A DNA stretch of 64,000 bases, taken from positions 5,206,059 through 5,270,058 of the forward strand of contig CM022678.1 of NCBI GenBank assembly GCA_012295275.1, read 5' to 3'. A model generated the notes under the pieces. That model made no database searches. It had not been told where the DNA came from and worked only from the letters and a program-made list of their open reading frames with translations. Numbering within the stretch: the first letter of the stretch is position 1; every line of letters begins with the position of its first letter. Source of the DNA: Chrysomallon squamiferum (Eukaryota > Mollusca > Gastropoda > Neomphalida > Peltospiridae). The position numbers and the translations under genes were made by a program. This document shows positions 24,519 through 37,739 of this stretch, in pieces.

Positions 24519-25001
24519 GAAATCGTTCTATTATAATGTACCATTTAGTTCTGTCCGTGTAAGATACCCATGAAACATTTTAACGTGAAAATGTGCGAGA
24601 ATGTATCTATTATAAACGAATACATACGGAATCCCAAATGGGCACGGTTCTATCAAATTTATGAAAAGACCTATCATAACATCCTAAAATACATTTCTAC
24701 AATATAAGTAGAAAAAAAATCAATTTAAAAAGAAGTTTTACTGGAAATCTTTGCAGTTGGAATCACAGATTCCTTCACTACTTAACTAAATTTGTTATCG
24801 ATCTTTTCATTTAATGAGTTACAAAAAGAATTATGGAAAGATATTAACCTTGCGTGTATATTATTTTCAAACTTTATTACCATGAAAGTTTGATTATAAA
24901 TTTCAAACCAACACAATTATTTCTGTTTATTGATTTCTAAACCGAAGAAATATAAATTTCAATCTCTTTGTAAGATTATAGATAACCAAATGTTCCAACT
25001 A

Positions 25002-25121
25002 CAAGCTGTGATTTCTGACAAAAACAAATTTCAAACTGCTTTCAATATTGCTATAAATTGAGTACACTCAGTAAACGTGTCACTATTCAAGAGTATCGTG
25101 GACACGCTGGACACGCCAAAG
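25002..25121 (+). promoter_or_regulatory. Promoter and non-coding 5' exon of gene D
   Basis: CAAGCTGTGATTT (25,002-25,014), TATAAAT (25,052-25,058), then a 5' exon containing the doublet GTGGACACGCTGGACACGCC and ending at donor CAAAG|GTACGT (last base 25,121). The acceptor before the ATG is TTCCAG|TTTCAT (exon from 25,600). The transcription start, inferred, is near 25,083-25,090. Confidence 0.72.
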
Positions 25122-25216
25122 GTACGTCTACTTTTATCTTATTTATTTCAGTTTTATGAATTGTTTATTCCAAATATTCTCTTCTGTAGTTAAAGACGCG
25201 TTTGTCTGCTGAGACA

Positions 25217-25368
<152 letters not shown>

Positions 25369-25605
25369 CTTTAGATTCATTTGTTTTCATGATTATCTCA
25401 GTCGCGGGGTTGCTAAATGATTGGTTCTCTTCATATATCTTTTATTTATGATCTCAGTCCGAATTTGAAAATTGATCTGGTATAGCACTCTTACGCTAGT
25501 CCTTTAGTTCTACCTTTGTCTATATAACGTTAATTCTTCCGTCCAAGTAATATTCGTTATCTTTCAATAATCACGTATACTGGTTTTTTTCAGTTCCAGT
25601 TTCAT

Positions 25606-25836
25606 ATGATGGAGATGTTTTCTACTACGGTCCTCTTACATAATGTGATTCTCTTTATTGCTATTGTATCGACGGCTGCAACTATTCCAACTAAATGTGG
25701 TATGTATATCTGTTAGTTATCTCAAATTCTTTTCAGTAATATTTTCACATCAACTTTTAGCATATTTCGTTTGCATAATTATTTAACTCATATATAATAT
25801 AATCAGCTTTCTTAATTTTTATTTATAGTTATAATT

Positions 25837-25900
<64 letters not shown>

Positions 25901-28081
25901 TTTATTTTATTTTTCTTTATTTCTTTATTATCATGATCCCATTTCTTCGAAACCGCAGTACAGTATCCACATTTTAGCCGGTCAAAATAAACAGAATATG
26001 ATGTACTTCACTATACTGATTAATTATTTGGTATAATTGTGTTAATAAAGTTTCTATATACTAAAGAATCCGAAAAAAGTCATTTATTCACCTCAGAAAC
26101 TGGTTCATATATCTAAGAATCACGAACTTCGGCTTTTCGATATGGGATTCTCAAGCTATACTGGATCATTTTACTCTTAAATCATCTTCAGTAAGGCTTT
26201 TACAACCTGTTTAGCCTAATATATATAACAGCTTGACTGAAAATGTAATGAGATTTTGTAGCATATTGTGTTAGATATATATCATATACAACAGAAAGAA
26301 AATCTCAGAATATTTTCATAGAATATGGACCTAGTTCAAAATTTATGTAAGGTTACTATTATTTCTTTGAAGGAAAAATAAAACTTACAACAGTGACATC
26401 ATCTTGTCAACACAGATTGAAAGGAATCTGCATTAAAATATAGATTAATTGTTAAACACTCAAACCCAGTAAACGTAACTCTATTAAAATATATTATAGG
26501 TAATATTATTTTACAGACACATGTGACAGTCCATGGTACAAGATCTACGAGAACGACGACCAAGGTAATGCAGTTAGTGGATCATTCGAGGATCTTAGGC
26601 TTGCTCGATCTAACGGTAATCCAATTAGGTTTCTTATTCCATCTTGGGGCAATGAAGGCTATCTTACCGAAAACACTTATTACTTCGAAAAGCGGACGCG
26701 ACATTTGGGCACTCTCACGAACGCACATGAGTAACAGTTTATCGAACACTTTTCCAGACAAACCCTATCTTCGCTTCTTTTTAGTTTGCACGAATGGATT
26801 TTATGCGCAACAGTACTACAAAGTGGACACGAACGAATGGATAAAGGTGAACGGCTCTACTGAGGGAATCCAGTGGTTTACTAAGAAGTTTCCTTGTCGC
26901 CAGCTTCTTTCTCCTAGCGAGTTTACTGAAGAAGCAATAAAGGAAAGCAGAATGGCGCTTACTAACTCTGTCCTAAACGGTCATGACATTACAGTTGCTA
27001 TCAGGAATATAATACTTGAACTGCATTCCATAGAAATTACCACGGACGAAAAGATTATAGTTCATAAGTCAGTTCATCCTCTTCCTCCGTATTTCTTCTT
27101 TCTAGTCAAAACTCATTTGGTTCATGCAGATGTATCTGCTGAGCAATTTAACAATACTGTAGTTGTTTTGACTGATTTGTTTACATCACAGCTCAGTATT
27201 GATACTAACGATAAAACGAAATGGTATGCAGACTCTTGCTGGCGACACGTAGTTACCCATGACGAAAATGGAAACAAGCAAGATGGGTCTTTTTCTGAAC
27301 TTGTTTCTGCAGTTCAGAGTGGACACAGAGTGAAAATTATTATGGGAAACTATTCCATAGAGGCAAATAACGTAAGGACGAACTCGGGACATGTTTCTGT
27401 ACAACTTCTGAATCGCATCAATCAGAAAGTGAATGATACAGCGGTAACTGATATTACTAGGTTCTGGCAGATAGCGCACACGACTGGAACAGTTACCACG
27501 CTAAAACTTACGTTCGTTAACGGTACTTTTGCTGGCAAAACAACGGAAAAGAAAACAATCAGCTGGTTTGTCGACACGCGACCATGGACGAAGATTTTAT
27601 CAACGAAAAAAATGGTGATGTAACATTTGGATCGAAGGTCGAGTTGAAGAAAGCAATACAAAATGGAGCTCAGGTTCGTGTGGCGCTGCAGGTAGACTAT
27701 AAAAACGTCAACGCAAACAGCCCAAGTAAAAGACATGTTGGCTGGTGGGAGACAGGCGGTCATTCTTGGTGGGGCAGACACCGCGGATCGTCTGGAAGTC
27801 ACGGCAGTTCGAATGACTGTGTGGAAAAAGGATGGTTGGTGTTCAAAGCAGTCGGACTTCTCCTAGGTCCTTCTGGAGAAATTTCTGCCGAGCTAGGTGA
27901 GAGTGTCAGTACTGAAGAAGTCGGGTCTGCTGAATTCAAAATCAAAGATGAACCTTTCTGGCGTTTCAGGATCGTCACGACACAAGGAAATGTCGACATC
28001 TCTCAGGTTCGTGTAGGGAAGGAAACAAACGAAGGACACTTCTCTGTGAAACAAGCTATGAACTGGTTTGTCAACTACTAA
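25606..28081 (+). pseudogene. Gene D: four-module repeat protein (subfamily II), two frameshifts
   Basis: Exon 25,606-25,699 encodes a signal peptide starting MMEMFSTTVLL and ending near STAATIP, with donor TGTG|GTATGT. The last exon is 26,517-28,081, acceptor TTACAG|ACAC, phase 1. Against gene G there is one extra A near 26,691-26,695 (GAAAAGCGG for GAAAGCGG) and one missing base near 27,607 (ACGAAAAAAATGG for ACGAACAAAAATGG). The two shifts cancel in length (553 codons including stop), but modules 1 to 3 and module 4 fall in different frames. Both lesions are in or beside A runs, so assembly error is a live alternative. Otherwise there are no stops, and modules 2-4 read cleanly: GHDITVAI, QDGSFSELVSAVQSGH, FGSKVELKKAIQNGAQ. 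Closest to gene G in modules 1-3. The upstream relic on the opposite strand belongs to the same duplicated unit. Confidence 0.85.
25838..25910. repeat. (ATT)n-(TTTA)n microsatellite in intron 2 of gene D
   Basis: Gene G has the same, longer, at 50,341-50,460; gene E has an ATT/GTT version at 35,028-35,140. Confidence 0.95.
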
Positions 28082-28115
28082 CTTAGAAAACGCCTCACAA
28101 GATGCTGAAGGTAAT

Positions 28116-28126
28116 AATAAAATAAA
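28116..28126 (+). promoter_or_regulatory. Poly(A) signals of gene D
   Basis: Two overlapping AATAAA hexamers about 40 bp past the stop codon. Confidence 0.7.
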
Positions 28127-28129
28127 TAC

Positions 28130-29253
28130 ACAATCTTTCTTTTCAAGTATTTTTTATTCAACCACTTTTCTTCGGAAGCATCAACATTATGGTCATACTT
28201 AAAAATGTAGATGTTCTATCAGGTGACTGCTACAAAATCAAATAATTAACTTCCATTCTGTTTAGTCGTAGAGAAGACGTTCACTGAATATTAACTTTCT
28301 AAATTTCAGTAATTTAATCCTTTTTTCTGTTTGTTTCCTCTTGAAATCACGCTCATTCTCAGTGCCAACCAGAGACCCAGACACACGTAAATGTAGAAAA
28401 CGCTTTAATTGTTCCTTCTATTATGTTAGAAGTCAAACGGTGAATCAGTGTAAATTGGTGTGCAGAAGGAAACCTTACACATCGAGAAAACAATATGCGG
28501 CACTGGTAATCCGTAAGAATATGCTAACTCTTTAGTTTAATGAGATATTTAAATATTTACTTTGTGTATAATTTGAATTTAGTTAGTCACAGTCTATTCA
28601 TTTAACTGATTTCATCTTATGTTGTATTATTTTATTTTACTTTATAGTATGTAATGAAATAGATTATTTTGAAAAATGTAAAACTTATAGAAAAACTTAT
28701 TGGTGGACATGAAATATAGATACTGTCACACGATTTGTCACCAGATATCTAATATCTAATCATCGTACGAAAATTCACACCATCGAGACATTTTCATTCT
28801 ATGCACCTGACAATCACATTTTGAACCAATCACACACAAAGTCCAAGTATATTACACAGACTGGACGGGTCCAACCCTTCCACATAGCTGCTCAGTGTTT
28901 TGAAAATAATCCAGAAAAATCAAACAATTTGTACGTGTCGATTCACACGTTCCTAAATATTGATCATCCCTGAGTCAGATGTTTTATCTATTTGAGATTG
29001 GAAACTAACGTTATCAGATAATAATGTCGTGAAATAAATTAAATTAACATCTGTCACAGGCCTGCTGTTGAATGAAAAACATTTAACTCTGGAAATGTCA
29101 CTAATTAATAAAAATCGGCCATTTTTATTGATTTGGAGAATGAAGAAGAGAAAAACGAGAAAGTATAGAAAAAAGAAGAAGGGGGAATTACAATGAAAAC
29201 AATTAATGTCTTGAAACTTTTTAAACTTATTTCAAACCTGAGCATCTTGAATG

Positions 29254-29295
<42 letters not shown>

Positions 29296-30110
29296 ACTAG
29301 ATATCGATTTGTCTCTGTTTCATATAAAATTTATTTAAATCGTTTTTTTTTTTCTAAATTTTATATTCTTCGTAAATAAATTCAGTAAAACATGATTTGC
29401 CTGAAAATCATCAACATTTCGTATCCGTGCATCATTTGAAATCTGAACCTGCTAGATGTCTCGCTATTTTAGTATTCTAATTGATATTAAAAAAAAAAAA
29501 AAAAATAATAATAATAATAATAATAATAAAAAATTATAATAAACAACTCATCTTATTTACGAAACACTTTTTCATATATGAAGAACATAAATCAGTCTCA
29601 AATCACATTTTCTAGAACTTATAAACGTCTTTTGAAATGTTTAGGTTAGCTTCAAACATGACCAGAATCATCGATAACAGAACAGTTTTAAGAAAATAAC
29701 AAATAAAACAAACGTTCGTCATACGTCAGATACGTCTGAACAATTTGTATGGGAGAAATCGATATTTTATCATTCTGTCCATCCACTTTATTATAAAATT
29801 ATACTAACATTTAACAGCTGTGTATCGCATATTATTAATAATCATTTGGAACGTCTTCTGGTAGAGTGACAGTGAAAAAATTAAGTTTACCAATCTACTT
29901 CCAATACCAAATGTTACTTGTTCAAGTTGTAATGCTACCAATTCAGCACCGTATTTATTCGTAGATAAACTCATCCCTAGTTGTAGCTAATTAACACAAC
30001 AAAAACCCAGGTAAACAGATGTGTGAAAAATAAGATAAATAAATAAATAGTAAACACAATCCATTCTTCTGTCATACATTGTATATATAGGTTCAACGAA
30101 AACAATAATT
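28130..30110 (+). repeat. 3' flank of gene D, shared with gene E; no gene
   Basis: Collinear with 37,740-39,330 (for example CATTATGGTCATACTTAAAA and GTGCATCATTTGAAATCTGA). It contains poly-A runs at 29,259-29,292 and 29,490-29,505, the latter followed by AAT triplets. A 64-codon ORF at 28,341-28,535 is interrupted in the gene E copy and is not supported as a gene. Confidence 0.7.
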
Positions 30111-30112
30111 TA

Positions 30113-31330
<1,218 letters not shown>

Positions 31331-31619
31331 ACTTTGCTTAACAAGTTCATTATCCAGAAACTTCTATTTCGTATTTCAATAGCAGCTTCCTAAACAAAGC
31401 CAATTACAATTTTTAGTTCTAAGTTTTCAAGTCTCTATTTGATTCTTATCTTTTAATCAATATGTATTATTGATTACGAATATTTTAGAAATCGTTAAAA
31501 CGCCTGTAAGGAAATAAATTAAAACCTAGAATACAGGTTGGCATTATTTTGTATATGTCTATGTGACAGGACTAAAGTTATGACAAACTAGTCTTTTTTA
31601 TTTCTTTCTTTCTGTATTT

Positions 31620-31699
31620 ATTTATTTATCTATTTATTACTATTATTATTGTTATTATTATCATTATTATTATGATCATCATTATTATTATTATTATTA

Positions 31700-31730
<31 letters not shown>

Positions 31731-31745
31731 CCTCATTATTATCGT
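31620..31745. repeat. (ATT)n-rich low complexity
   Basis: Imperfect ATT/ATC triplets, matched by 40,880-41,010 in unit U3. Confidence 0.9.
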
Positions 31746-32046
31746 TCTTATCATTACATTTTCATTCTATTCTGTAAATAAAAGAAAAAAATGTCCAATT
31801 TTATTATTTCCATTTGTTAGATTCTTAATTTAGTTATTATTATAATTTAATATTTTCACTGATTTTCATTATTATTTTACTTTTTGGTCCTTTTATTTTT
31901 TTATTTTTTTATTTCCTTATTTTTATTTATTTACTTATTTATTTCTCATAATTTTCAGTGCCAGGGTCAGATAAATACGCAACCAGTTTCGTACAAATGT
32001 CCGTGCATTTTAGCAAATTTGACCACATTTAAAATTATATTTTTAA

Positions 32047-32047
<1 letters not shown>

Positions 32048-32098
<51 letters not shown>
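32048..32098. repeat. (AT)n microsatellite beside repeat K
   Basis: About 25 AT units directly before GTGCAGAAACATGCATACC. Unit U3 has a shorter AT tract at the same place (41,352-41,374). Confidence 0.95.
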
Positions 32099-32099
<1 letters not shown>

Positions 32100-32102
<3 letters not shown>

Positions 32103-32370
32103 GCAGAAACATGCATACCCAGAGTTATGTAAATCCTAGGAAACACACAGAAGGGAAATAACTCTCGTCGCTCTTCACAGGAAAGGAAAATCGTGGATGC
32201 AAGAAATAAATTATATTTCAAGGAAACTAACTCCATTATTTATAAGTGCATATTTATAATGTCCTTAGTTGTATATCTATGGAACGTTTATCACTAGTCG
32301 TTTATTTCATCCAACGAATTTAACCATTCCGATTTTGTTCAAATTTTATATATAATCCTTGTTTGATTGA
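32100..32370. repeat. Repeat K copy
   Basis: Same ordered landmarks as at 18,375-18,900, ending in CCAACGAATTTAACCATTCC. Confidence 0.75.
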
Positions 32371-32560
32371 TTGATTGATTGATTGATTTATTTATTTATT
32401 TATTTATCTCTGTTTGACTGTGAATCTGTATATGTTACTCTGTATGTGTACATACATGCGAACGTATTTGTGCGTCTGTACGTTTGTCAGGATTCAAATA
32501 TTTGTTTCCTGAACAGAATAATCGCAAATAATTATTTTTCTTTTCTTTCATTTAAGATAG

Positions 32561-32608
<48 letters not shown>

Positions 32609-32609
32609 T
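32561..32609. repeat. (CA)n microsatellite
   Basis: About 24 CA units upstream of relic 3. Confidence 0.95.
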
Positions 32610-32817
32610 TACAACCACACACACACACAAAACATAAAAGTAACTCACGCGCACACAACTACACATACATTTACAAAAATAAATTAGTAAAGAAATAAAC
32701 AAACAGGCAAACAAGCAAGGAAACAGTTTGAAATGCAAATAACAAGATGACGATCAAGCGAATAGCTCTGCTTTTCAAACAACATGACAGCTTGCTTTTT
32801 ACAGACAAACGACTTTC

Positions 32818-33051
32818 TTATGTTTCCTTTCCTAGACGTATCTGAGAGATTTCGATATTTCCTTGTGTGGTGACGATCCTGAAAAGCCAGAAAGATTTTT
32901 CTTTGATCTTGAATTCAGCAGACCTGACTTCTTCAGTACTGACACTCTCACCTATCACATCAGGCTCTTCTCCAGAAGGACCTAACTGAAGGCTTTCAAC
33001 CTTGAGCACAGAATATCTCTTTAAAACTCCCGCTTTCTCAGCCCCAGCCAA
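32818..33051 (-). pseudogene. Relic 3: C-terminal module 4 fragment (subfamily III), open frame
   Basis: 78 codons open on the minus strand, from AEKAGVLKRYSVLKVESLQL through VSTEEVRSAEFKIKEKSFWL to IEISQIRLGKET-stop. It is the best preserved relic. It ends at the same KET-TAA as relics 2 and 4 and is truncated N-terminally within module 4. Either an isolated surviving exon end or, more likely, a duplicated fragment of a lost divergent gene. Confidence 0.8.
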
Positions 33052-33723
33052 GAGAGAAAGTTGCTACGTATAACCAAGTGATTTATTTGATATTCTTTTC
33101 AAGTAAATAATACCAATCAACTATCTATATTTGGAGGGAGGGGAGAATGAGGTTATTTTACAGATATTTACTAATTTCTGTTTTTATTTGATTTGTATCC
33201 CGTGACATCGAGAAGCATTTAAAATATATTCATAAAACATAGCTATTGATCCTTTCATAAATAACTTTTTTCCTTAAACAAATCCCACGCCCATCGGTCT
33301 GTGATTTGAACCAGTCTAAAACAACCTATAAATACAGTGTACAGACTAAACACGCCCAGGTTTGATTAATGCTATTCAGTCAATGCCCGAGTTTTAGTGA
33401 TTTGAAAACAATGTGTCAGTTACGTCCGATTCACACGCTTCTAAAACATTGTTTTATCTATGAAACAGATGTCTGATCTATTTCTATAAAACACTATCTG
33501 ATTGAAAATTAAATTTATCGGAATATACTGTCGTGAAACAAATTAAATTAGCATATGTTATAGTCTTCGTCAGAAACCCGTTCAAAAAAGGCCACGTAGT
33601 GTGAAATCAATTCAATTATTTTGATTGATTTTACTTCCAGCAAATTATCTTAGTTCTGTTTATTGATTTCTAAACCAAAGAAATATAACTTTCAAGGTTG
33701 TAGATAACCAAATGTTCCAACTA

Positions 33724-33843
33724 CAAGCTGTGATTCGTAACAGAAACAAGTTTCAAACTGATTTGAATGTTTTTATAAATTGAATACAGTCAATAAACTC
33801 TTCACTGCTGAACAGAATCGCAGAAATACCAAGCGGGTCAAAG
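33724..33843 (+). promoter_or_regulatory. Promoter and non-coding 5' exon of gene E
   Basis: CAAGCTGTGATT (33,724-33,735), TATAAAT (33,774-33,780), 5' exon to donor CAAAG|GTACGT (last base 33,843). The acceptor TTCCAG|TTTCAT lies at 34,775/34,776. The intron 1 GA tract is vestigial here (GAGACAGAGAGAGAGG, 33,936-33,951). Confidence 0.72.
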
Positions 33844-34270
33844 GTACGTCAAGTCATATCTCATTTTATTCAGAATTAAGACATTATTGATATGAAATGT
33901 CTTCAAAGTTTATTCAAAATTGCTTTTGTCTCTTGAGACAGAGAGAGAGGTAGATGAAGAGAATCAATTATCAGTTTCAGTTTTCAATATGCATTTGATA
34001 GTCATCTTTAAAAATCGTTGTTACTTATTCCAAAAATGTATAGATTACAAAACTGATCTGGTTTATTTTGCTAATATCCACTTTACTGTACTAAAATTAT
34101 TACAAAATCGAAACACTGCTAATAGAAAAGAAAAGAAACAGTTATTAGCAGTAGGCAATTCGACATTAATCTGTATTAAAACTCCTTCCAGCTCAACAGT
34201 CAAATTTGTGTGTTTGGTGTTTTCTGTTCGAGTTTGGCCGATATGGCAGTGAAATAGTTTCGTTTTCTGT

Positions 34271-34273
<3 letters not shown>

Positions 34274-34348
<75 letters not shown>
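34274..34348. repeat. (AAT)n microsatellite in intron 1 of gene E
   Basis: About 25 AAT units. Confidence 0.95.
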
Positions 34349-34349
<1 letters not shown>

Positions 34350-34612
34350 AAACTTTCTGACACCAATTTACCCTGTCAACGACCTCCTGTAGAACTATCC
34401 GAACATCCGAGAAACGTCAACGACGACGTGCTTCCAGACAGACCATTTTGTTTCAAATTGACATTTTAGTCAGGTACAACTAACGCAATTCGTTAATAAA
34501 CAAAAATTTGTGTTTTAGGAACCATTATTATTATTCAAAAGCAACACATTTTATACAATGTGCACGCTCAAGACTCTATTGTTGCTTATCACTTGTTAAA
34601 CAAACCAGCAAA

Positions 34613-34643
<31 letters not shown>

Positions 34644-34781
34644 AGTACAAACCTAAATAGTATAACAGTATTGCGCTATTCCTTAACTGCTACGTTTATG
34701 TACATTGTTTTAGTTCATTCTTTAAGTTAAATTCATTATATCTGAATACCCACTTTTACTGTCTTTCACTTCCAGTTTCAT

Positions 34782-35075
34782 ATGATGTTTTCTACTACAG
34801 TCCTCTTACACTATGTGGTATTCATTATTGCTATTGTACCAACAGCCATGACTATTCCAACTACATGTGGTATGTATATGTATTTAGTTTACGTTCAAAT
34901 TTTCCACAGTAAAATTTTCAAACAGCTTTTACCACGTCTAATATGTATGAATATTTAGCTCATATCTAAAATCATCAGTTTTCTTAATTTGTGTTTATAT
35001 TTTCAATTACTTTTATTGTTTTTAATATTATTATTATTATTGTTATTACTATTATTATTATTATTATTATTATTC

Positions 35076-35110
<35 letters not shown>

Positions 35111-37686
35111 GTTGTTGTTGTTGTTATTATTATTATTATAATTTCCAGAATTTAGCTGGTCAAAACAAAGAAAATATTGACTGTACCGATTAACTATTAA
35201 ACTACTAACTACAATAACTCTTGAGAATAATTTTGTTTCTATAAATAATAAAGTTTCTATATATTAAACAATCCAAAAACTGTAATCTATACCACTCCGA
35301 AGAAATTTCGCATATGTAACCTTCAGAGACTGCGGATTTTTGAATATGAGATCCTAAACCTATCAAACTTCATTTTACTCTGAAATCATCTTTAAAGAAG
35401 TTTGGATAATCTTTTTAGTATAAGTAATGTCTGTAGCAATTTAACTCAAGACTTTATAACATACTGTGTTAAGTATGCATCATGTACTATACAAAGAATA
35501 TCGATGAAGGTTTACACCAAGCCTGTGACTCGTATAAGGTGCTATTATTTCTTCAACCTGCAATCTGCGTGCAATATGCTTGAATATACAGTTTAACTGT
35601 TAAACATTCAAACGCCTTAACTTCACTGTGCCCGCAGTCTGTACGGATTAATAAGGGATAAAGTAATACCGCAGATGACTTACTAAGAAATGTTTGCAAA
35701 GAATGTCAGAGTAGAGTAGATTGAACCTCCCGGCAGCAAAGTGTGGAACTATTTCAGAACAAATGGTGCCGGGACTACGAATCACGTTGATGGCTGGCAT
35801 TCAAAACTGAAGACGATAGGCAGCAGTTCTCCCAACATTTTTTTAAATTCATAAATGTGCTTAAGAGAGAACAGGCCTTTGTTGAAGCTGCAGTTTTACA
35901 ATTACGATCTGCTGAATGGTGGCAACTTGACTTTGACATACGCCAACAGCAAAGGCTTCCCGTGACAGGACAGAAATCTGCAACAGAATATGCTGATTCC
36001 GCGTCCCATGTTGCTGGCCTCTGTAATGCTATAAGTCCGTTGTTGGTATTTTTGGGAAATAAACTATACTGTAATAGCCTATTGCTTCTCTTACAAATAC
36101 ATTACAAGTAATATTATTTTTCAGACACATGTGACAGTCAATGGTACAAGATCTACGAGAACGACGACAAAGGTGATACGATTAGCGGATCTCTGGATGA
36201 TCTTATGCTTGCTGTGGATAACGCTGCTTCAATTAGGTTTCTGATTCCATCGTGGGGCACTGAAGGCTATGCTGCAGATACAGCTTTTTATTATTTTGAC
36301 GGATTCCAGATTTGTTCAATGTCTCGAACGCATATGAGAAACAATTTCTCAAGCACCTTTCCAGATGATTTCTATCTTCGCTTCTATTTAGTTTGCTCGT
36401 CGGGATATTATGCGGAACTGTACTACAAAGTGGACACGAACGAATGGATAGAGACGAACGTTTCTACTGAGGGAATCCAATGGTTTACTAAGAAGTCCTC
36501 ATGTCGCCTGCTTCTTTCTCCTACCGAGTTTACCGAAGAAACAATAAAGGAAAGCAAAACGGCGCTTACTGACTCTGTGCTAAACGGTCATGACATTACA
36601 GTTTCTTTCTACGAATACAAATTCGGTCTTTATGCCACTGAAATTACTACTGATGAAAACATATTAGCTCACCAATCAATTTTTCCTGACCTTGAATTTT
36701 TCATCGTTCTTGTTCAGCCTTTTTGGTTGGTCGTCGATATATCAGCTCAGCAATTTAACAACACTAATTTTGTTTTTACTAATTTCTACCCACTACAGAA
36801 CAGCACTGTTACAGAACTATCACAGTGGCATGCGGACACTTGCTGGCGACACGTATTAACCCACGACGAAGATGGAAAAGAACGAGATGGGTCTCTGTCT
36901 GAACTCGTTTCTGCCGTTCAAAGTGGACACAGAGTGAAGATTGTCATGGGAAACTATTCAACAGACACAAATAACGTAAGGACGAAGTCGGGACATGTCT
37001 CCGTACAACTTCTGAATGGTTTGTATGAAAGTCTGAGTAATACAGTAGAAACGGAAATGATTAGGCACCTGCAGATAGCGCACACGACTGGGACGGTTAA
37101 CAGGCGAACACTCCTCTTCGTTAATGGTACTTCTGTTGATGAAACAATGGAAAAGAAAACAATCAGCTGGTTTGTAGACACGCGACCATGGACGAAGACT
37201 TTATCAACGAACAAAAATGGTGATCTAACGTTTGGATCGAAGTTCGAGCTGAAGAAAGCAATACAAAATGGAGCTCAGGTTCGAGTGGCGCTGCAGGTAG
37301 ACTATGACAACGTCAACGCAAACAGTCCAAGTAAAAGACATGTTGGCTGGTGGGAGACAGGCGGTCATTCTTGGTGGGGCAGACACCGCGGATCTGCTGG
37401 AAATCAAGGCAGTTCTAATGACTGTGTGGAAAAAGGATGGTTGGTGTTCAAGGCAGACAGTCTTCAGCTAGGTCCTTCTGAAGAAATTTCTGCCGAGCTA
37501 GGCGAGAGTGTCAGTACTGAAGAAGTCGGGTCTGCTGAATTCAAAATCAAAGATAAACCTTTCTGGCGTTTCAGGATCGTCACGACACAAGGAAATGTCG
37601 ACATCTCTCAGGTTCGTGTAGGGAAGGAAACAAACGAAGGACACTTCTCTGTAAAACAAGCTATGAACTGGTTTGTCAACTATTAA
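34782..37686 (+). CDS. Gene E: secreted four-module repeat protein (subfamily II), intact
   Basis: CDS join(34782..34869, 36125..37686), 549 aa. The first coding exon gives a signal peptide starting MMFSTTVLLHYVVFIIAIV, with donor TGTG|GTATGT. Acceptor TTTCAG|ACAC makes a phase-1 junction at Asp30. The first ATG after the acceptor at 34,775 is taken as the start. Modules at about 30-148, 149-263, 264-377 and 378-549, each opening with Trp-Phe/His. Glycine motifs: DTISGSLDDLMLAV, ERDGSLSELVSAVQSGH, LTFGSKFELKKAIQNG; module 2 keeps LNGHDITV but has lost the GS pair. Module 4 carries the Trp/Gly/His loop GWWETGGHSWWGRHRG. Seven cysteines after the leader, several sequons (NVS, NST, NGT). Predicted secreted; role unknown. 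Intron 2 holds a MULE-like fragment absent from D and G. Confidence 0.9.
35028..35140. repeat. (ATT)n-(GTT)n-(ATT)n microsatellite in intron 2 of gene E
   Basis: Triplet arrays matching the ATT tracts in intron 2 of D and G. Confidence 0.9.
35741..35960 (+). mobile_element. MULE/FLYWCH-type transposase C-terminal fragment
   Basis: In intron 2 of gene E. One frame reads VWNYFRTNGAGTTNHVDGWH then SKL and SPNIF. After a frameshift in a T run (about 35,838-35,846) another reads FINVLKREQAFVEAAVLQLR. The order VWN..., TTN..(E/D)GWHS.L, PNI, L..EQ is what I know from the C-terminal part of MULE-type transposases and the FLYWCH-associated proteins derived from them. The rest of the element is missing. 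The insert (about 35,620-36,095) has no counterpart in intron 2 of D or G. Confidence 0.6.
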
Positions 37687-37720
37687 CTTTAAAAACCAGT
37701 TACAAAATGCCTAAGATAGT

Positions 37721-37726
37721 AATAAA
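37721..37726 (+). promoter_or_regulatory. Poly(A) signal of gene E
   Basis: AATAAA 35 bp past the stop codon. Confidence 0.7.
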
Positions 37727-37739
37727 ACAAATACAAAAT

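Noticed and set aside
28341-28535. 64-codon ORF with basic and Cys residues in the 3' flank of gene D
   Set aside because: The collinear copy after gene E (about 37,950-38,145) is interrupted and diverged, so there is no sign of coding constraint.
35857-36111. 84-codon frame in intron 2 of gene E as an independent small gene
   Set aside because: Its start is the second half of a frameshifted MULE-like fragment; the rest shows no motif.
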